Shown here: positions 9,238 through 17,976 of the stretch, piece by piece | How the letters are laid out: each line of letters begins with the position of its first letter | How positions within the stretch are numbered: the stretch's first letter is position 1 | Source: RGDT01 sp964630925 | Lineage (GTDB): Bacteria > Planctomycetota > Planctomycetia > Gemmatales > Gemmataceae | Length of the DNA stretch: 64,000 nt | Assembly: GCA_964630925.1 (NCBI GenBank) | Contig: CAZVZK010000043.1 | Span: 1 to 64,000, forward strand | Reading direction: 5' to 3' | Notes under the pieces: generated by a model | Database searches by the model: none | Told to the model about the DNA's origin: nothing | What the model saw: the letters and a program-made list of their open reading frames with translations, nothing else | Program-made: the position numbers and the translations under genes

Positions 9238-10698
9238 ATGCAGGGTCGCGTCTTCCTTGGCCGGTACGAGACGATCCGCCTTCTCGGCGAGGGGGGGATG
9301 GGCAGAGTCTACCTCGCCCATCAGTCCGACCTGGGACGGCAGGTCGTCGTCAAGGTCATGCATGACCACATCGCCGCGGACGAGGCCTTCCGCGAACGCT
9401 TCGAACGCGAGACCCTCCTCACCGCCCGCTTCCAACACCCCTACGCCGTCACCGTCTACGACGCCTCCCTGAACGACCCGCAGGGCCCCTGCATCGTCAT
9501 GGAGTACATCAAGGGCGTCACCCTGGACACCCTCCTGACCAACAACAAGCGCCTCGACCCGGTCCGCGTCGGCAAGCTGTTGCACATGCTCTGTGAGGTC
9601 CTCTTCGCCGCCCACTCGGCCGGCATCGTCCACCGCGACCTCAAGCCCGCCAACCTCATGGTCGTGGACCCCGACACGCCCTATGAGATGCTCAAGGTGC
9701 TGGACTTCGGCCTCTCCAAGCTCCTCGGGTCGGACGCCAAGGCGGCGGTCACCAACCACGAATTCGCCGTCGGCACGCCCGGCTACATGTGCCCCGAGCA
9801 GGCCTGCGGCGAGGAGATGGATCACCGCGGGGACCTGTACTCCGTGGGCGTCATCCTGTTCGAATTGCTCACCGGCCAGCTGCCGTTCGCGGGCCGGGAG
9901 ACGATGGACGTGCTGATCGCCCACGCCAAGGAGGAGGCGCCGTCGTTCGCCGCCGTCGGCGCCTCGGGGGTCGTCCCCGCCCCCATCGAGCGCGTCGTGC
10001 AGGCGTGCCTGGCCAAGAGCCCGGGGCAGCGGCCACGGCACGCCCGCGAGCTGTCCGAGATGTACCGGGAGGCCCTGGCTGTCTGGCAGTCCCACGAGGC
10101 CAAGCAGTCCCAGTCCGCACAGGGCAACGGCGCACGCCCACGCCCGCGCCACGAGCGTCCGCTGGCCGTCCTCCCGCCCGCACTGGTGCCCGCCCCGCCG
10201 TCCGCGCACGGCTCGCTCTCGCCGGTGGGGACGAAGTCCGCCGCCGCCCCCATGGCCGTGGCCGCCCCGGAGCCGGTGGTGGTCAAGTCGCACACGCCGC
10301 CGCCGGTGACCGACCCGATGGCGGTCGTCCACCAGATCGAGGCGTGGATGCCGGAGAAGATCGCCACGTACAAGCTGCGTGGCTTCATCCAGGACGTGGG
10401 CGGCGAATTGCTCGAGTCCTCGCCGGGCCTGATCAAGATGCGTCTCGGGTCCAACGGCTGCGTCTACGTCGTGCCGGCGCGGGGGCTGTCGTGGCTCGGG
10501 ATCGGCCGCCGCCCCACCATCGACGTCGAGCTGCGTCTGCAGCGCTCCGAGGGCGGCAACGGCAACCAGCTCCGCATCACGGTGGTCTTCCGGGCGTCGA
10601 GCGGCAACGACATGAACGCCGAGTCGCCGTGGCGGGCGGTGTGCAACCAGATCTTCGTGGACCTCCGAGGCTACCTCATGGGCCAGGCGGGCGGCTGA
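9238..10698 (+). CDS. Serine/threonine protein kinase (Hanks type) with unknown C-terminal domain
   Basis: A 486-aa kinase. Glycine loop GEGGMG (17-22), ATP-binding Lys39, catalytic loop HRDLKPAN (132-139) and DFG (156-158) are all intact, and GTPGYMCPEQ marks the activation segment end. Residues 290-355 are a Pro/Ala-rich linker. The last 120 or so residues form a distinct folded unit (starting near VVHQIEAWMPEKI) that I do not recognise. No transmembrane helix is apparent, so the kinase is probably cytoplasmic. Its 3' end overlaps the convergent LRR gene by 23 bases. Confidence 0.93.
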   Translation: MQGRVFLGRYETIRLLGEGGMGRVYLAHQSDLGRQVVVKVMHDHIAADEAFRERFERETLLTARFQHPYAVTVYDASLNDPQGPCIVMEYIKGVTLDTLLTNNKRLDPVRVGKLLHMLCEVLFAAHSAGIVHRDLKPANLMVVDPDTPYEMLKVLDFGLSKLLGSDAKAAVTNHEFAVGTPGYMCPEQACGEEMDHRGDLYSVGVILFELLTGQLPFAGRETMDVLIAHAKEEAPSFAAVGASGVVPAPIERVVQACLAKSPGQRPRHARELSEMYREALAVWQSHEAKQSQSAQGNGARPRPRHERPLAVLPPALVPAPPSAHGSLSPVGTKSAAAPMAVAAPEPVVVKSHTPPPVTDPMAVVHQIEAWMPEKIATYKLRGFIQDVGGELLESSPGLIKMRLGSNGCVYVVPARGLSWLGIGRRPTIDVELRLQRSEGGNGNQLRITVVFRASSGNDMNAESPWRAVCNQIFVDLRGYLMGQAGG

Positions 10699-11461
10699 GC
10701 CGCACGACGCCGGCGCCGAACCGCTCGTTGAGGCGGGCGATCATGGAGTAGGAGAGATTGGCCCCGCCCAGATCAACGCGGCGCAGGCGCGTGAGGTGGG
10801 GCGAGTTGGCCAGGGCATGGGCCGCCTCAGTCGTGATCGCGTTCCCCGACAGATCGAGGCGCGTGAGCCGCGCCAGATGCGGGCAGTTCGCGAGCCGGGC
10901 CACGCCGCTGAGTCCGATGCTGGCGTTCGCAACGAGGAGCGAGCGAAGCCCTTGCAGATGGGCCTTGAATCGGAGGAATCTGGCGAGCCGAACCGAATCG
11001 AGGAGTTCGTCCGTGAGATCCAAGGTCGTGACGCGGGGTAGGAGAGACCGCCACCAGGGATAGGGCATCCCTTCGATGCCGTGGAGGCGGATGCCCTCTA
11101 CCCACTCAAACGCCGGGCCTCCGACGGTCGAGAGGGAGTCCCCTCCAAACAGCCTCTCCGGCCTTGCCTCGACGTGCAACAGCCCCCTTTCCCAGCGCCA
11201 CCCGCTGACCACGTCCAGCAGCGGCCCGAGCCACTCGGTGGCGTGCGCCGCCAGCAGTTGACGCCGGCGCTCCTCCAACGCCTGTCGCCCAGGGCCGTCG
11301 GGCGTCGTCGCGAGGCGCACGTCGATCTGGATGAACTCGCCGCGCGGGTCGCCCTGGTCCGCGAGCCAGTCGCCGAGGATCAGACGCGGCACGTCGTCGT
11401 CGGGGTCGTCGCGGATCTCCGACAGGAACACGTCACGCTGGGCCATCTGGTCGCGCGTCAT
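10676..11461 (-). CDS. TIGR02996 domain protein with leucine-rich repeats (copy 1)
   Basis: A 261-aa protein. The first 50 residues are the TIGR02996 repeat-companion domain (FLSEIRDDPDDDVPRLILGDWLADQGDPRGEF), a short motif abundant in Gemmata relatives. The rest holds degenerate leucine-rich repeats (LTRLDLSGNAIT). Close paralogue of the gene at 12677-13465; the two share nearly identical DNA over their first 150 bases and the same C-terminal pattern. Function unknown; LRRs usually bind proteins. The pair brackets the DUF1016 nuclease gene. Confidence 0.88.
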   Translation of the reverse strand: MTRDQMAQRDVFLSEIRDDPDDDVPRLILGDWLADQGDPRGEFIQIDVRLATTPDGPGRQALEERRRQLLAAHATEWLGPLLDVVSGWRWERGLLHVEARPERLFGGDSLSTVGGPAFEWVEGIRLHGIEGMPYPWWRSLLPRVTTLDLTDELLDSVRLARFLRFKAHLQGLRSLLVANASIGLSGVARLANCPHLARLTRLDLSGNAITTEAAHALANSPHLTRLRRVDLGGANLSYSMIARLNERFGAGVVRLSRPPGP

Positions 11462-11578
11462 TGCCCCATCGTACCGCGCGCCGGCGTGGCGCGAACAGGA
11501 CGGTTGGGAACACCGGGCCTACCGTCCTCGACGGCGCGCAAGGGGGCCGGTAGAGTATTCCCCGTCCCGGAGGCCCGA

Positions 11579-12682
11579 ATGATGGCGAAGAAGAAGGAGG
11601 TCATCCCGGCCGGCTACCTCGCCCTGCTGGAGGAGCTGAAGGGCCGGATCGCGGCGGCGCGGACGCGGACCGTGGTGTCTGTCTGCCGCGAGCTGATCGC
11701 CCTGCATTGGGAGATCGGCAAGGCCATCGTGGCCAAGCAGCAGGCCGAGGGTTGGGGGAAGTCGGTCGTTGACCGGCTGGCCGATGACTTGCGCAAGGCG
11801 TTCCCGCGTGTCAGCGGGTTCTCGCGGCAGAACCTGTGGTACATGCGCCAGTTCTACCACGCCTGGACGGAGGGCGCCCGAAATCTCCAACAGCCTGTTG
11901 GAGATTTGGACGGCCACAAACTGCCTGACGCCGTCGCAGGGTTGCCGTGGGGCCACAACCTCATCCTGCTCTCCAAGCTGGAGGAGCCACGAACCAGGCT
12001 CTGGTACGCCCGCAAGGCCACGGAGAACGGCTGGTCCCGCGCCGTGTTGACGTCCCAGATCGATAGCCGGCTGCACGAGCGGCAGGGCGGGGCCGTCACC
12101 AACTTCGCCCGCACGCTGCCCGCGCCCGACTCCGACCTCGCCGGCCAACTGCTCAAGGCCCCCTATGTCTTCGACTTCCTCACCGTGGCCGACGACGCCC
12201 GCGAACGCGACCTGGAGGAGGGGCTGATCGCGCACGTCCGCCGCTTCCTGCTCGAACTGGGCGTCGGGTTCGCCTTCGTCGGCAGCCAGGTGCCGCTGGA
12301 GGTGGGCGGTGACGACTTCGCCATCGACCTCCTGTTCTACCACTACAAACTGCACTGCTTCTTCGTGATCGACCTGAAGATGGAGGAGTTCGCCCCGGAG
12401 CACGCCGGGAAGATGAACTTCTACCTCTCGGCTGTGGACGACCGCCTCCGCGACAAGGCCGTGGACGGGCCGACGCTGGGGCTGATCCTGTGCCGGCGGA
12501 AGAACAAGGTGGTGGCCGAGTACGCCCTGCGCGACATGGCGAAGCCCATCGGCGTGGCCGGGTGGGAGACGCGCCTGGTGGAGTCTCTGCCGCAGGAGCT
12601 GGAGGGCGCCCTGCCGACGGTGGAGATGGTGGAAGAGGAGATCGAGCGCATCGGGGCGGGCAAGGGGAGATCCACCTCATGA
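11579..12682 (+). CDS. YhcG/DUF1016-family PD-(D/E)XK nuclease domain protein
   Basis: A 367-aa protein starting at a double ATG (11579 and 11582). The N-terminal half is the DUF1016 helical region (VCRELIALHWEIGKAI, SRQNLWYMRQFY). The C-terminal half holds the PDDEXK nuclease core: FAIDLLFYHYKLHCFFVIDLK, where the usual ExK appears as DLK, then KMNFYLSAVDD and GLILCRRKNKVVAEYAL. Members are found with restriction-modification and other mobile or defence genes. It stands alone between two LRR paralogues, overlapping the second by 6 bases at its 3' end, which suggests an acquired gene. Confidence 0.92.
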   Translation: MMAKKKEVIPAGYLALLEELKGRIAAARTRTVVSVCRELIALHWEIGKAIVAKQQAEGWGKSVVDRLADDLRKAFPRVSGFSRQNLWYMRQFYHAWTEGARNLQQPVGDLDGHKLPDAVAGLPWGHNLILLSKLEEPRTRLWYARKATENGWSRAVLTSQIDSRLHERQGGAVTNFARTLPAPDSDLAGQLLKAPYVFDFLTVADDARERDLEEGLIAHVRRFLLELGVGFAFVGSQVPLEVGGDDFAIDLLFYHYKLHCFFVIDLKMEEFAPEHAGKMNFYLSAVDDRLRDKAVDGPTLGLILCRRKNKVVAEYALRDMAKPIGVAGWETRLVESLPQELEGALPTVEMVEEEIERIGAGKGRSTS

Positions 12683-13465
12683 GCCAGCCGGGCGGCTGAC
12701 CCGCACGACGCCTGGGCCGAACCGCTTGTTGAGGCGGGCCCTCATCACGAGTGAGAGCTGAGCGCCCGCGAGATTGAGCCGACGCAAGCTGTTCAGATGG
12801 GGTGATTCCACCAAAACCTGGGCCTCCTCGTCGGTGAGGCCGTTGCCTGACAGATCGAGGCGGGTCAGCCGTTCCAGGTGCCGGCAGCCCGCGAGGTGGA
12901 TGACCCCGGCGCGCCCGATCCGGTTGCCCGCCAGCCGCAGCCATCGGAGGCCGGCGAGTTGCCCCCTGTACCGGAGTAGGTGCCCGACCCGGTTGTTGTC
13001 GATGGAGGCATCAGAGAGGTCCAGAACGCTGACGCGCACTAACAGGGCCCTCCAGCAGGCGTGGGTCATTCCGCCGAAGTCGCCGGCAAGGCGGACGCCC
13101 TCCACCCAGGCGAACTCGTTCGCGTGAAGAGCCGCCCCGCCGTCCTCGCCCAAGAGCCGTTCCGCCCTCGCGGTGACGTGCAGCATGCCGCGCACCCAGC
13201 GCCATTCGCTCACCACGTCCAGCAGCGGCCCCAGCCACCCCATCGCGTTATCCCGCAGCAACTGACGGCGGCGCTCCTCCAGGGCTACGCGCTCGGGGCC
13301 TTCGGGCGTCGCCGCGAGGCGCACGTCGATCTGGATGAGCTCGCCGCGCGGGTCGCCCTGGTCCGCGAGCCAGTCGCCGAGGATGAGGCGCGGCACGTCG
13401 TCGTCGGGGTCGTCGCGGATCTCCGCGAGGAACACGTCACGCTGGGCCAGCTGGTCACGGGTCAT
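12677..13465 (-). CDS. TIGR02996 domain protein with leucine-rich repeats (copy 2)
   Basis: A 262-aa paralogue of the protein encoded at 10676-11461. It has the same TIGR02996 head (FLAEIRDDPDDDVPRLILGD) and LRR-like body (LTRLDLSGNGLTDEEAQVL). The middle sections differ by many substitutions while the ends are strongly conserved, so the duplication is not very recent or the ends are kept alike by conversion. Convergent with the DUF1016 gene. No enzymatic motif is visible. Confidence 0.88.
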   Translation of the reverse strand: MTRDQLAQRDVFLAEIRDDPDDDVPRLILGDWLADQGDPRGELIQIDVRLAATPEGPERVALEERRRQLLRDNAMGWLGPLLDVVSEWRWVRGMLHVTARAERLLGEDGGAALHANEFAWVEGVRLAGDFGGMTHACWRALLVRVSVLDLSDASIDNNRVGHLLRYRGQLAGLRWLRLAGNRIGRAGVIHLAGCRHLERLTRLDLSGNGLTDEEAQVLVESPHLNSLRRLNLAGAQLSLVMRARLNKRFGPGVVRVSRPAGS

Positions 13466-13484
13466 CGCCCCATCCTACCCCATC

Positions 13485-13534
13485 GTAGAGCACGCTTCCA
13501 GCGTGCTCCGGAGCACGCAGGATGCGTGCTCTAC
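13485..13534. repeat. GTAGAGCACGC inverted repeat
   Basis: Outer arms GTAGAGCACGC (13485-13495) and GCGTGCTCTAC (13524-13534) are perfect reverse complements; the inner part (AGCGTGCTCCGGAGCACGC) is itself palindromic. The stop codon of the threonine synthase gene falls inside the right arm. It could act as a transcript end for thrC or be a dispersed intergenic repeat; there is no T-run to favour a classical terminator. Confidence 0.85.
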
Positions 13535-14754
13535 GACAGCAGCCGGGACCAGTCGCCAGGGCCTTCCTTGGAGAGGCGCGGCAGGTCCAGCGGCACGGCC
13601 TCCGGGTACTTCTGCGACGCGCCCGTGTTGAACACCACCACCTCCTCGTCGGCGGCGATCTCGCCGGCAGCCCGCATCTTCGCCAGCACGTCCAGGCACA
13701 CCGCCGACTCCGGGCACAGCGACACGCCCTCCAGCGACGCCGCCTTGCGCATCCAGCCGACGATGCTGGCCTCGTCGCCCGCCTTCGCGCAGCCGCCGCT
13801 CTCGCGGATCGCGTCCAGCATCATGAAGTCGCCCACCGCCATCGGCACGCGCAGGCCGCTCGCGATCGTGGAGGCGTTGGGGAACATCTCGGCGAAACGC
13901 TCGCCCTTCTGGAACGCCCGCACGATGGGGGCGCAGCCGTCGGACTGGCAGGACACCAGACGTGGCCTCTTCCCCGACTTCAGCCACCCCAGCGCCCCCA
14001 GCTCCCCGAACGCCTTCCACATGCCGATCAGCCCCGTCCCGCCGCCCGTCGGGTACAGGATCACGTCCGGCATCGCCCACCCCATCTGCTCCGCCAGCTC
14101 CAGCCCCATCGTCTTCTTACCTTCGAGGCGGTACGGCTCCTTCAGCGTGCTGAAGTCGAACCACCCGCACGCCGCCGCGCCCTCGCGCACCAGCTTGCCG
14201 CAGTCGCTGATCAACCCATCCACGAGGAATGTCTTCGCCCCCGCGAGGTGGCACTCGATCTGGTTGATCACCGGCGTGTCCGCCGGCATGAAGACGAACA
14301 CCTCCATCCCCGCCCTGGCCCCGTAGGCCGCCAGCGCCCCGCCGGCGTTCCCCGCCGTCGGGATCGCCAGGCGTTTCAGGCCGAGGTGCTTCGCCATGCT
14401 CACGGCGGCCGTCATGCCGCGCGACTTGAAACTGCCGGTCGGCAGCCGCGACTCGTCCTTGATCAGGAGACGCTCCAGCCCCAATTCCATCCCCAATCGC
14501 GGGCACGGCACCAGCGGCGAGAACGTCTCCTCCAGCGTCACCGGCTCGACGTCCAGCGGAAGCGGCAACAGCTCCCGATACCGCCACATCCCCGGCGTGC
14601 GGCCCTTGAGCTTCTCAGGATCGATCACTATCCGCACGCCGTCGAGGTCGTAGCGGACCCACAGGGGCTTGCCCTGGTGCAGGGTGTGGATCTGGCCCGG
14701 CTCGAAGCGGGTGCCGTCGATGGCGCCCTCCAGATGCGTGACGTAGCTCTTCAT
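13531..14754 (-). CDS. thrC: Threonine synthase (PLP-dependent)
   Basis: A 407-aa fold-type II PLP enzyme, predicted to convert O-phosphohomoserine to threonine in the cytoplasm. Lys110 in PTGSFKSRG is the Schiff-base lysine; PTAGNAGGALAAYGA is the substrate/phosphate loop and YPTGGGTGLIGMW the PLP-phosphate glycine loop. N-terminal features (MKSYVTHLEGAIDGTRF) match class I-like threonine synthases with the CxxC zinc-type head missing. Its ATG overlaps the stop of the upstream GH32 gene by 4 bases (ATGA), an odd coupling of amino-acid synthesis with a secreted glycosidase. A cystathionine-type or diaminopropionate enzyme is a less likely alternative. Confidence 0.88.
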   Translation of the reverse strand: MKSYVTHLEGAIDGTRFEPGQIHTLHQGKPLWVRYDLDGVRIVIDPEKLKGRTPGMWRYRELLPLPLDVEPVTLEETFSPLVPCPRLGMELGLERLLIKDESRLPTGSFKSRGMTAAVSMAKHLGLKRLAIPTAGNAGGALAAYGARAGMEVFVFMPADTPVINQIECHLAGAKTFLVDGLISDCGKLVREGAAACGWFDFSTLKEPYRLEGKKTMGLELAEQMGWAMPDVILYPTGGGTGLIGMWKAFGELGALGWLKSGKRPRLVSCQSDGCAPIVRAFQKGERFAEMFPNASTIASGLRVPMAVGDFMMLDAIRESGGCAKAGDEASIVGWMRKAASLEGVSLCPESAVCLDVLAKMRAAGEIAADEEVVVFNTGASQKYPEAVPLDLPRLSKEGPGDWSRLLS

Positions 14755-16874
14755 TTCACTCCTGCCCAGATGCCCTTCAGCTCATGCGCCACAAGCGCCG
14801 TCACCTTCACCGCGCCGCCACGCGCCGACAGGCCCAGTGAGCGATCCTCCGCCTTCGGGATCACTGGGAACGGCACGTAGATCAGGCCGTCCGACGCCCA
14901 GATCGTCAGCGAGGTGCGGTCCACCAGCGCCGTCAGACGCAGCTTACCGCCGAGGAGCGGCGCCCACGTCTTGTGCTTCTCGACGTACAGGTCCTGCTTC
15001 TTCGGGTCATAGCGGACCTTGACGCCGCGGATGTCGAGGAGCAGCTCGGCGCCCTCGGCCAATTCCGCCTCCAGACGCACCTCCGCCAGCTCCGCCTTCA
15101 CGCCGGCGAGCGGAATCTCGGCGCCCGGCTTCAGCTCCATCGGCTTGACACGGTGCGTCCTCGCCCGCAGCGTCTCGGCCTCCTTCACCGGCTTCCACGT
15201 CAGGCGCGGGCCGTCGGGCATCGTCTTCAGCCCCAGCTCGCACGGCAGGCACATCATCTGGTTGAACGGCATCCCCGGCGACGGCATCTGCCCCCAGCCG
15301 ACCTGGATCACCCGCCCGTCCTTGTCAGGGATGCCGCTGAAGGTCTGGGCCGCGTAGAAGCCGCGCCCCCGGTGGCCCGGCAGCTTGCCAGTCTCCGGCT
15401 TGAACGTCACGCCGTCGAAGCTGCCGACCATGTACTCGCTGCTCGCCGCCGTCAGCACCCATTTCTTCTTCATGGCGTCGCCGTCCACCGGAAGCTCGAA
15501 CAGGTCCGGGCACTCGAAGAGGCCGTCCACCTTGCTGCGGTAGGTCCACTCCTTCAGGTCCGGCGACGTGAAGAATTGGATCGAGTGGGTGACCTTGCCG
15601 TCCTTCCCACGCGGCCCGACGTACAGCACCATCACCCACCGTTTGGTCGGCGCGTGCCAGATGATCTTCGGGTCACGGTCCTCCGGTGCGATGTTCTTCA
15701 GCACGGGGTTCTTCGCGTACTTCTCCCAGGTGCGGCCCGCGTCGTTGCTGTACGCCAGGCACTGCGTCGCCGGCGGGCCGAAGGCCGTGTACGCCAGGAT
15801 CAGCGGCCCCTTGCCGCCCTTGCCGAGGACGCTCATGTTCTCGGCGTCGAAGACCGCCGAGCCGGAGAACATGGGCCCCATGCTGTCGGGATAGAGTGCA
15901 ATTGGCCGCTCCTCCCAGCGGACGAGGTCCCGGCTGACGGCGTGGCCCCAGTGCATGTTGCCCCACCGCGTCCCATACGGGTTGTGTTGGTAGAAGAGGT
16001 GGTAGGTGCCCTCGTGGTACACCAGGCCGTTCGGGTCGTTCAGCCAGCCGCGGCGCGAGGAGAAGTGGAGCTGCGGACGCAGCGCCTCCTTGTAGAGCCC
16101 ATCCGCCTTGATCACGTCGCCTTGCGTGATGGCCTCCAGCCCCTTCGCCCCTGCGGGCAGGCGCTCGGCCTCGATGGTGAGCGCCTTGCCCTTCCAAGCG
16201 GAGATGTCGAGGAAGGCCCACCAGTCCGGTGGCCCGTCGGCCAGCTCGATTGTGAAGCGCCGCGCCGCCTCGCCACCCACGGAGACGGTCACACGCCGCT
16301 CTCGCGCACCGTTCTTCACCGGCAGGTGCAGGTAGCGCTTCTCCGCGACGATCTCACGCTTCGCCGGGACGAGCGAGGCCGGCCGCGTGTCGGTGAACAC
16401 GACGTGGTCGAGCAGGATGTGGCCCCAGCCGCCCGTCTCGGAATCGACGGCCTGGAGGGTGGCCGACTTGCCCTCCCAGGGGCTCACGTCCCAGCCGCCC
16501 TCTTCGAGATGCTCGCTGCCCTCCGGGGGCCCCGTCGCCGTGCGGACGACCTTGCCGCCCACGATCAGGTTGACGCATGTCCGCCCCGCGTGCCCCCCGC
16601 CGCCCACGAGGAACGAGATGAACGCGCGCGACACCGTGAACTCGGGAGAGGTGAGTGTCCCGGTGGTGCGGTCGCCGCCGTGGTAGCTGTTGACGAGCCG
16701 CTTGCCCTTGAAGCCGCTCACCGGCATCTGATCCGGGAGTGTCCCCGCCGCCGGCCCCTTGCCGAACGCCTCGCCGGTGGCCTTCCAGGCGCCGAAGCCT
16801 TCGCCCTCGAAGTCGGCGAAGACGACGTCGGCCCGCGGCGCCGCCAACATGAGCAAGACGAGCAACGTGGCCAT
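14751..16874 (-). CDS. Glycoside hydrolase family 32 (levanase/fructanase-like) with N-terminal beta domain
   Basis: A 707-aa exported enzyme predicted to hydrolyse fructose-containing polymers or sucrose. The catalytic triad is visible: nucleophile Asp280 in WLNDPNG (277-283), the RDP motif (400-402) as transition-state stabiliser and Glu454 in ECPDLF as acid/base. Residues 1-16 form a short signal peptide. Residues 20-260 are an extra beta-rich domain (FADFEGEGFGAW and later repeats) of the type that precedes GH32 modules in planctomycetes. The GH32 C-terminal beta-sandwich occupies the last 150 residues. It is upstream of and coupled to thrC. Confidence 0.92.
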   Translation of the reverse strand: MATLLVLLMLAAPRADVVFADFEGEGFGAWKATGEAFGKGPAAGTLPDQMPVSGFKGKRLVNSYHGGDRTTGTLTSPEFTVSRAFISFLVGGGGHAGRTCVNLIVGGKVVRTATGPPEGSEHLEEGGWDVSPWEGKSATLQAVDSETGGWGHILLDHVVFTDTRPASLVPAKREIVAEKRYLHLPVKNGARERRVTVSVGGEAARRFTIELADGPPDWWAFLDISAWKGKALTIEAERLPAGAKGLEAITQGDVIKADGLYKEALRPQLHFSSRRGWLNDPNGLVYHEGTYHLFYQHNPYGTRWGNMHWGHAVSRDLVRWEERPIALYPDSMGPMFSGSAVFDAENMSVLGKGGKGPLILAYTAFGPPATQCLAYSNDAGRTWEKYAKNPVLKNIAPEDRDPKIIWHAPTKRWVMVLYVGPRGKDGKVTHSIQFFTSPDLKEWTYRSKVDGLFECPDLFELPVDGDAMKKKWVLTAASSEYMVGSFDGVTFKPETGKLPGHRGRGFYAAQTFSGIPDKDGRVIQVGWGQMPSPGMPFNQMMCLPCELGLKTMPDGPRLTWKPVKEAETLRARTHRVKPMELKPGAEIPLAGVKAELAEVRLEAELAEGAELLLDIRGVKVRYDPKKQDLYVEKHKTWAPLLGGKLRLTALVDRTSLTIWASDGLIYVPFPVIPKAEDRSLGLSARGGAVKVTALVAHELKGIWAGVK

Positions 16875-17063
16875 GACGGGCCTCCGGGCCGGGCGAGTGA
16901 TCGTTGTAGCCGCCGCGGCGGCCCCCGGATAGCCGCCTTGACCCCCACCGGCGGCCGAAGTAATATCCCCCTCGCCTCAGGCACTCCGGCCGCCACGGAC
17001 GGCGGGCGACGTGCCACCGATCTAACCCCCAGGCAGGCCCACGGATGGGACGCCCCTCACACC

Positions 17064-17948
17064 ATGATCATCCGCCGACGCGGCGATTCCGTCCTCGTGT
17101 GGGCGCCGGCCAAGGTCAACCTCTTCCTCGAGGTCCTCGGCAGGCGCCCCGACGGCTATCACGAGCTGGCCACGCTCATGCTCACCGTCGGCCTGTTCGA
17201 CACGGTGGGCCTGCGCGAGACGCGGGGCGACGTGTCGCTGGAGTGCGACGACCCGACGCTGTCCGCCGGCGAGGACAACCTCGTCGTGAAGGCGGCCCGG
17301 CTGGTGCGGTCGCGTTTCGGCGTGCGGCAGGGCGTGTCCATGTCGCTGTGCAAACGCATCCCCATGCAGGCCGGCCTCGCCGGCGGGTCGTCGGACTGCG
17401 CCGCCACGCTCGCCGGCCTGAACGCCCTCTGGCGTCTGGGCCTGACCACACACGAGCTGGCCGCCCTCGGCGCGGAGCTGGGCAGCGACGTGGCCTTCTT
17501 CTTCCACGGGCCGGCGGCGTGGTGTACGGGGCGCGGCGAGGTCGTCGAGCCGCTGAGGATCGGTACGCCGCTGAACCTGGTGCTGGCGTGCCCGGGGGTG
17601 GGTCTGTCCACCGCGTCCGTGTTCAGGGCGCTGCGATTGCCGGACGAGAAGGTGCCCGGCGACGCCATGCGTCGAGCGATCAATGAAGGGGACATCGAGG
17701 AGATCGGCAAGTCACTGCATAACCGGCTCGAAGGGCCGGCGGAGGAGACGGCCCCCGAGGTGGGGCGATTACGAGGAGCCATGCTGTCCGCGGGTCCGTT
17801 GGGCGCGCGGATGAGTGGGAGCGGGTCCGTGGTGTTCGCGGTTTGCCGCGACGCCGCGGACGCCTGGAGAGTCGCACGCGCCGTGGCCGAGGGACGGGAG
17901 GCCCGGGGCCCGGCGCGTGTCACCGTGGTACGGAGTTGCGAATTTTGA
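17064..17948 (+). CDS. ispE: 4-diphosphocytidyl-2-C-methyl-D-erythritol kinase
   Basis: A 294-aa GHMP kinase of the MEP isoprenoid pathway, which phosphorylates CDP-methylerythritol. APAKVNLFLEVLGRRPDGYHEL is the diagnostic N-terminal block (shown at residues 13-34), and the ATP-binding loop GLAGGSSD follows; MSGSGSVVFAV is the third GHMP motif. The ATG at 17064 was chosen because it lies just before the first conserved strand; a much longer open frame upstream is antisense to the GH32 gene. The next gene is spoVG, 28 bases downstream, an adjacency that echoes the ispE...spoVG region of Bacillus. Confidence 0.95.
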   Translation: MIIRRRGDSVLVWAPAKVNLFLEVLGRRPDGYHELATLMLTVGLFDTVGLRETRGDVSLECDDPTLSAGEDNLVVKAARLVRSRFGVRQGVSMSLCKRIPMQAGLAGGSSDCAATLAGLNALWRLGLTTHELAALGAELGSDVAFFFHGPAAWCTGRGEVVEPLRIGTPLNLVLACPGVGLSTASVFRALRLPDEKVPGDAMRRAINEGDIEEIGKSLHNRLEGPAEETAPEVGRLRGAMLSAGPLGARMSGSGSVVFAVCRDAADAWRVARAVAEGREARGPARVTVVRSCEF

Positions 17949-17976
17949 TGTTGCCACCGTCAACAGGAGAACAGAC

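Noticed and set aside
9046..10332. 428-codon minus-strand frame
   Set aside because: Lies antisense to the kinase with no recognisable protein content.
14973..17948. 991-codon frame ending in ispE
   Set aside because: Only the last 294 codons encode IspE; the rest is antisense to the GH32 gene.
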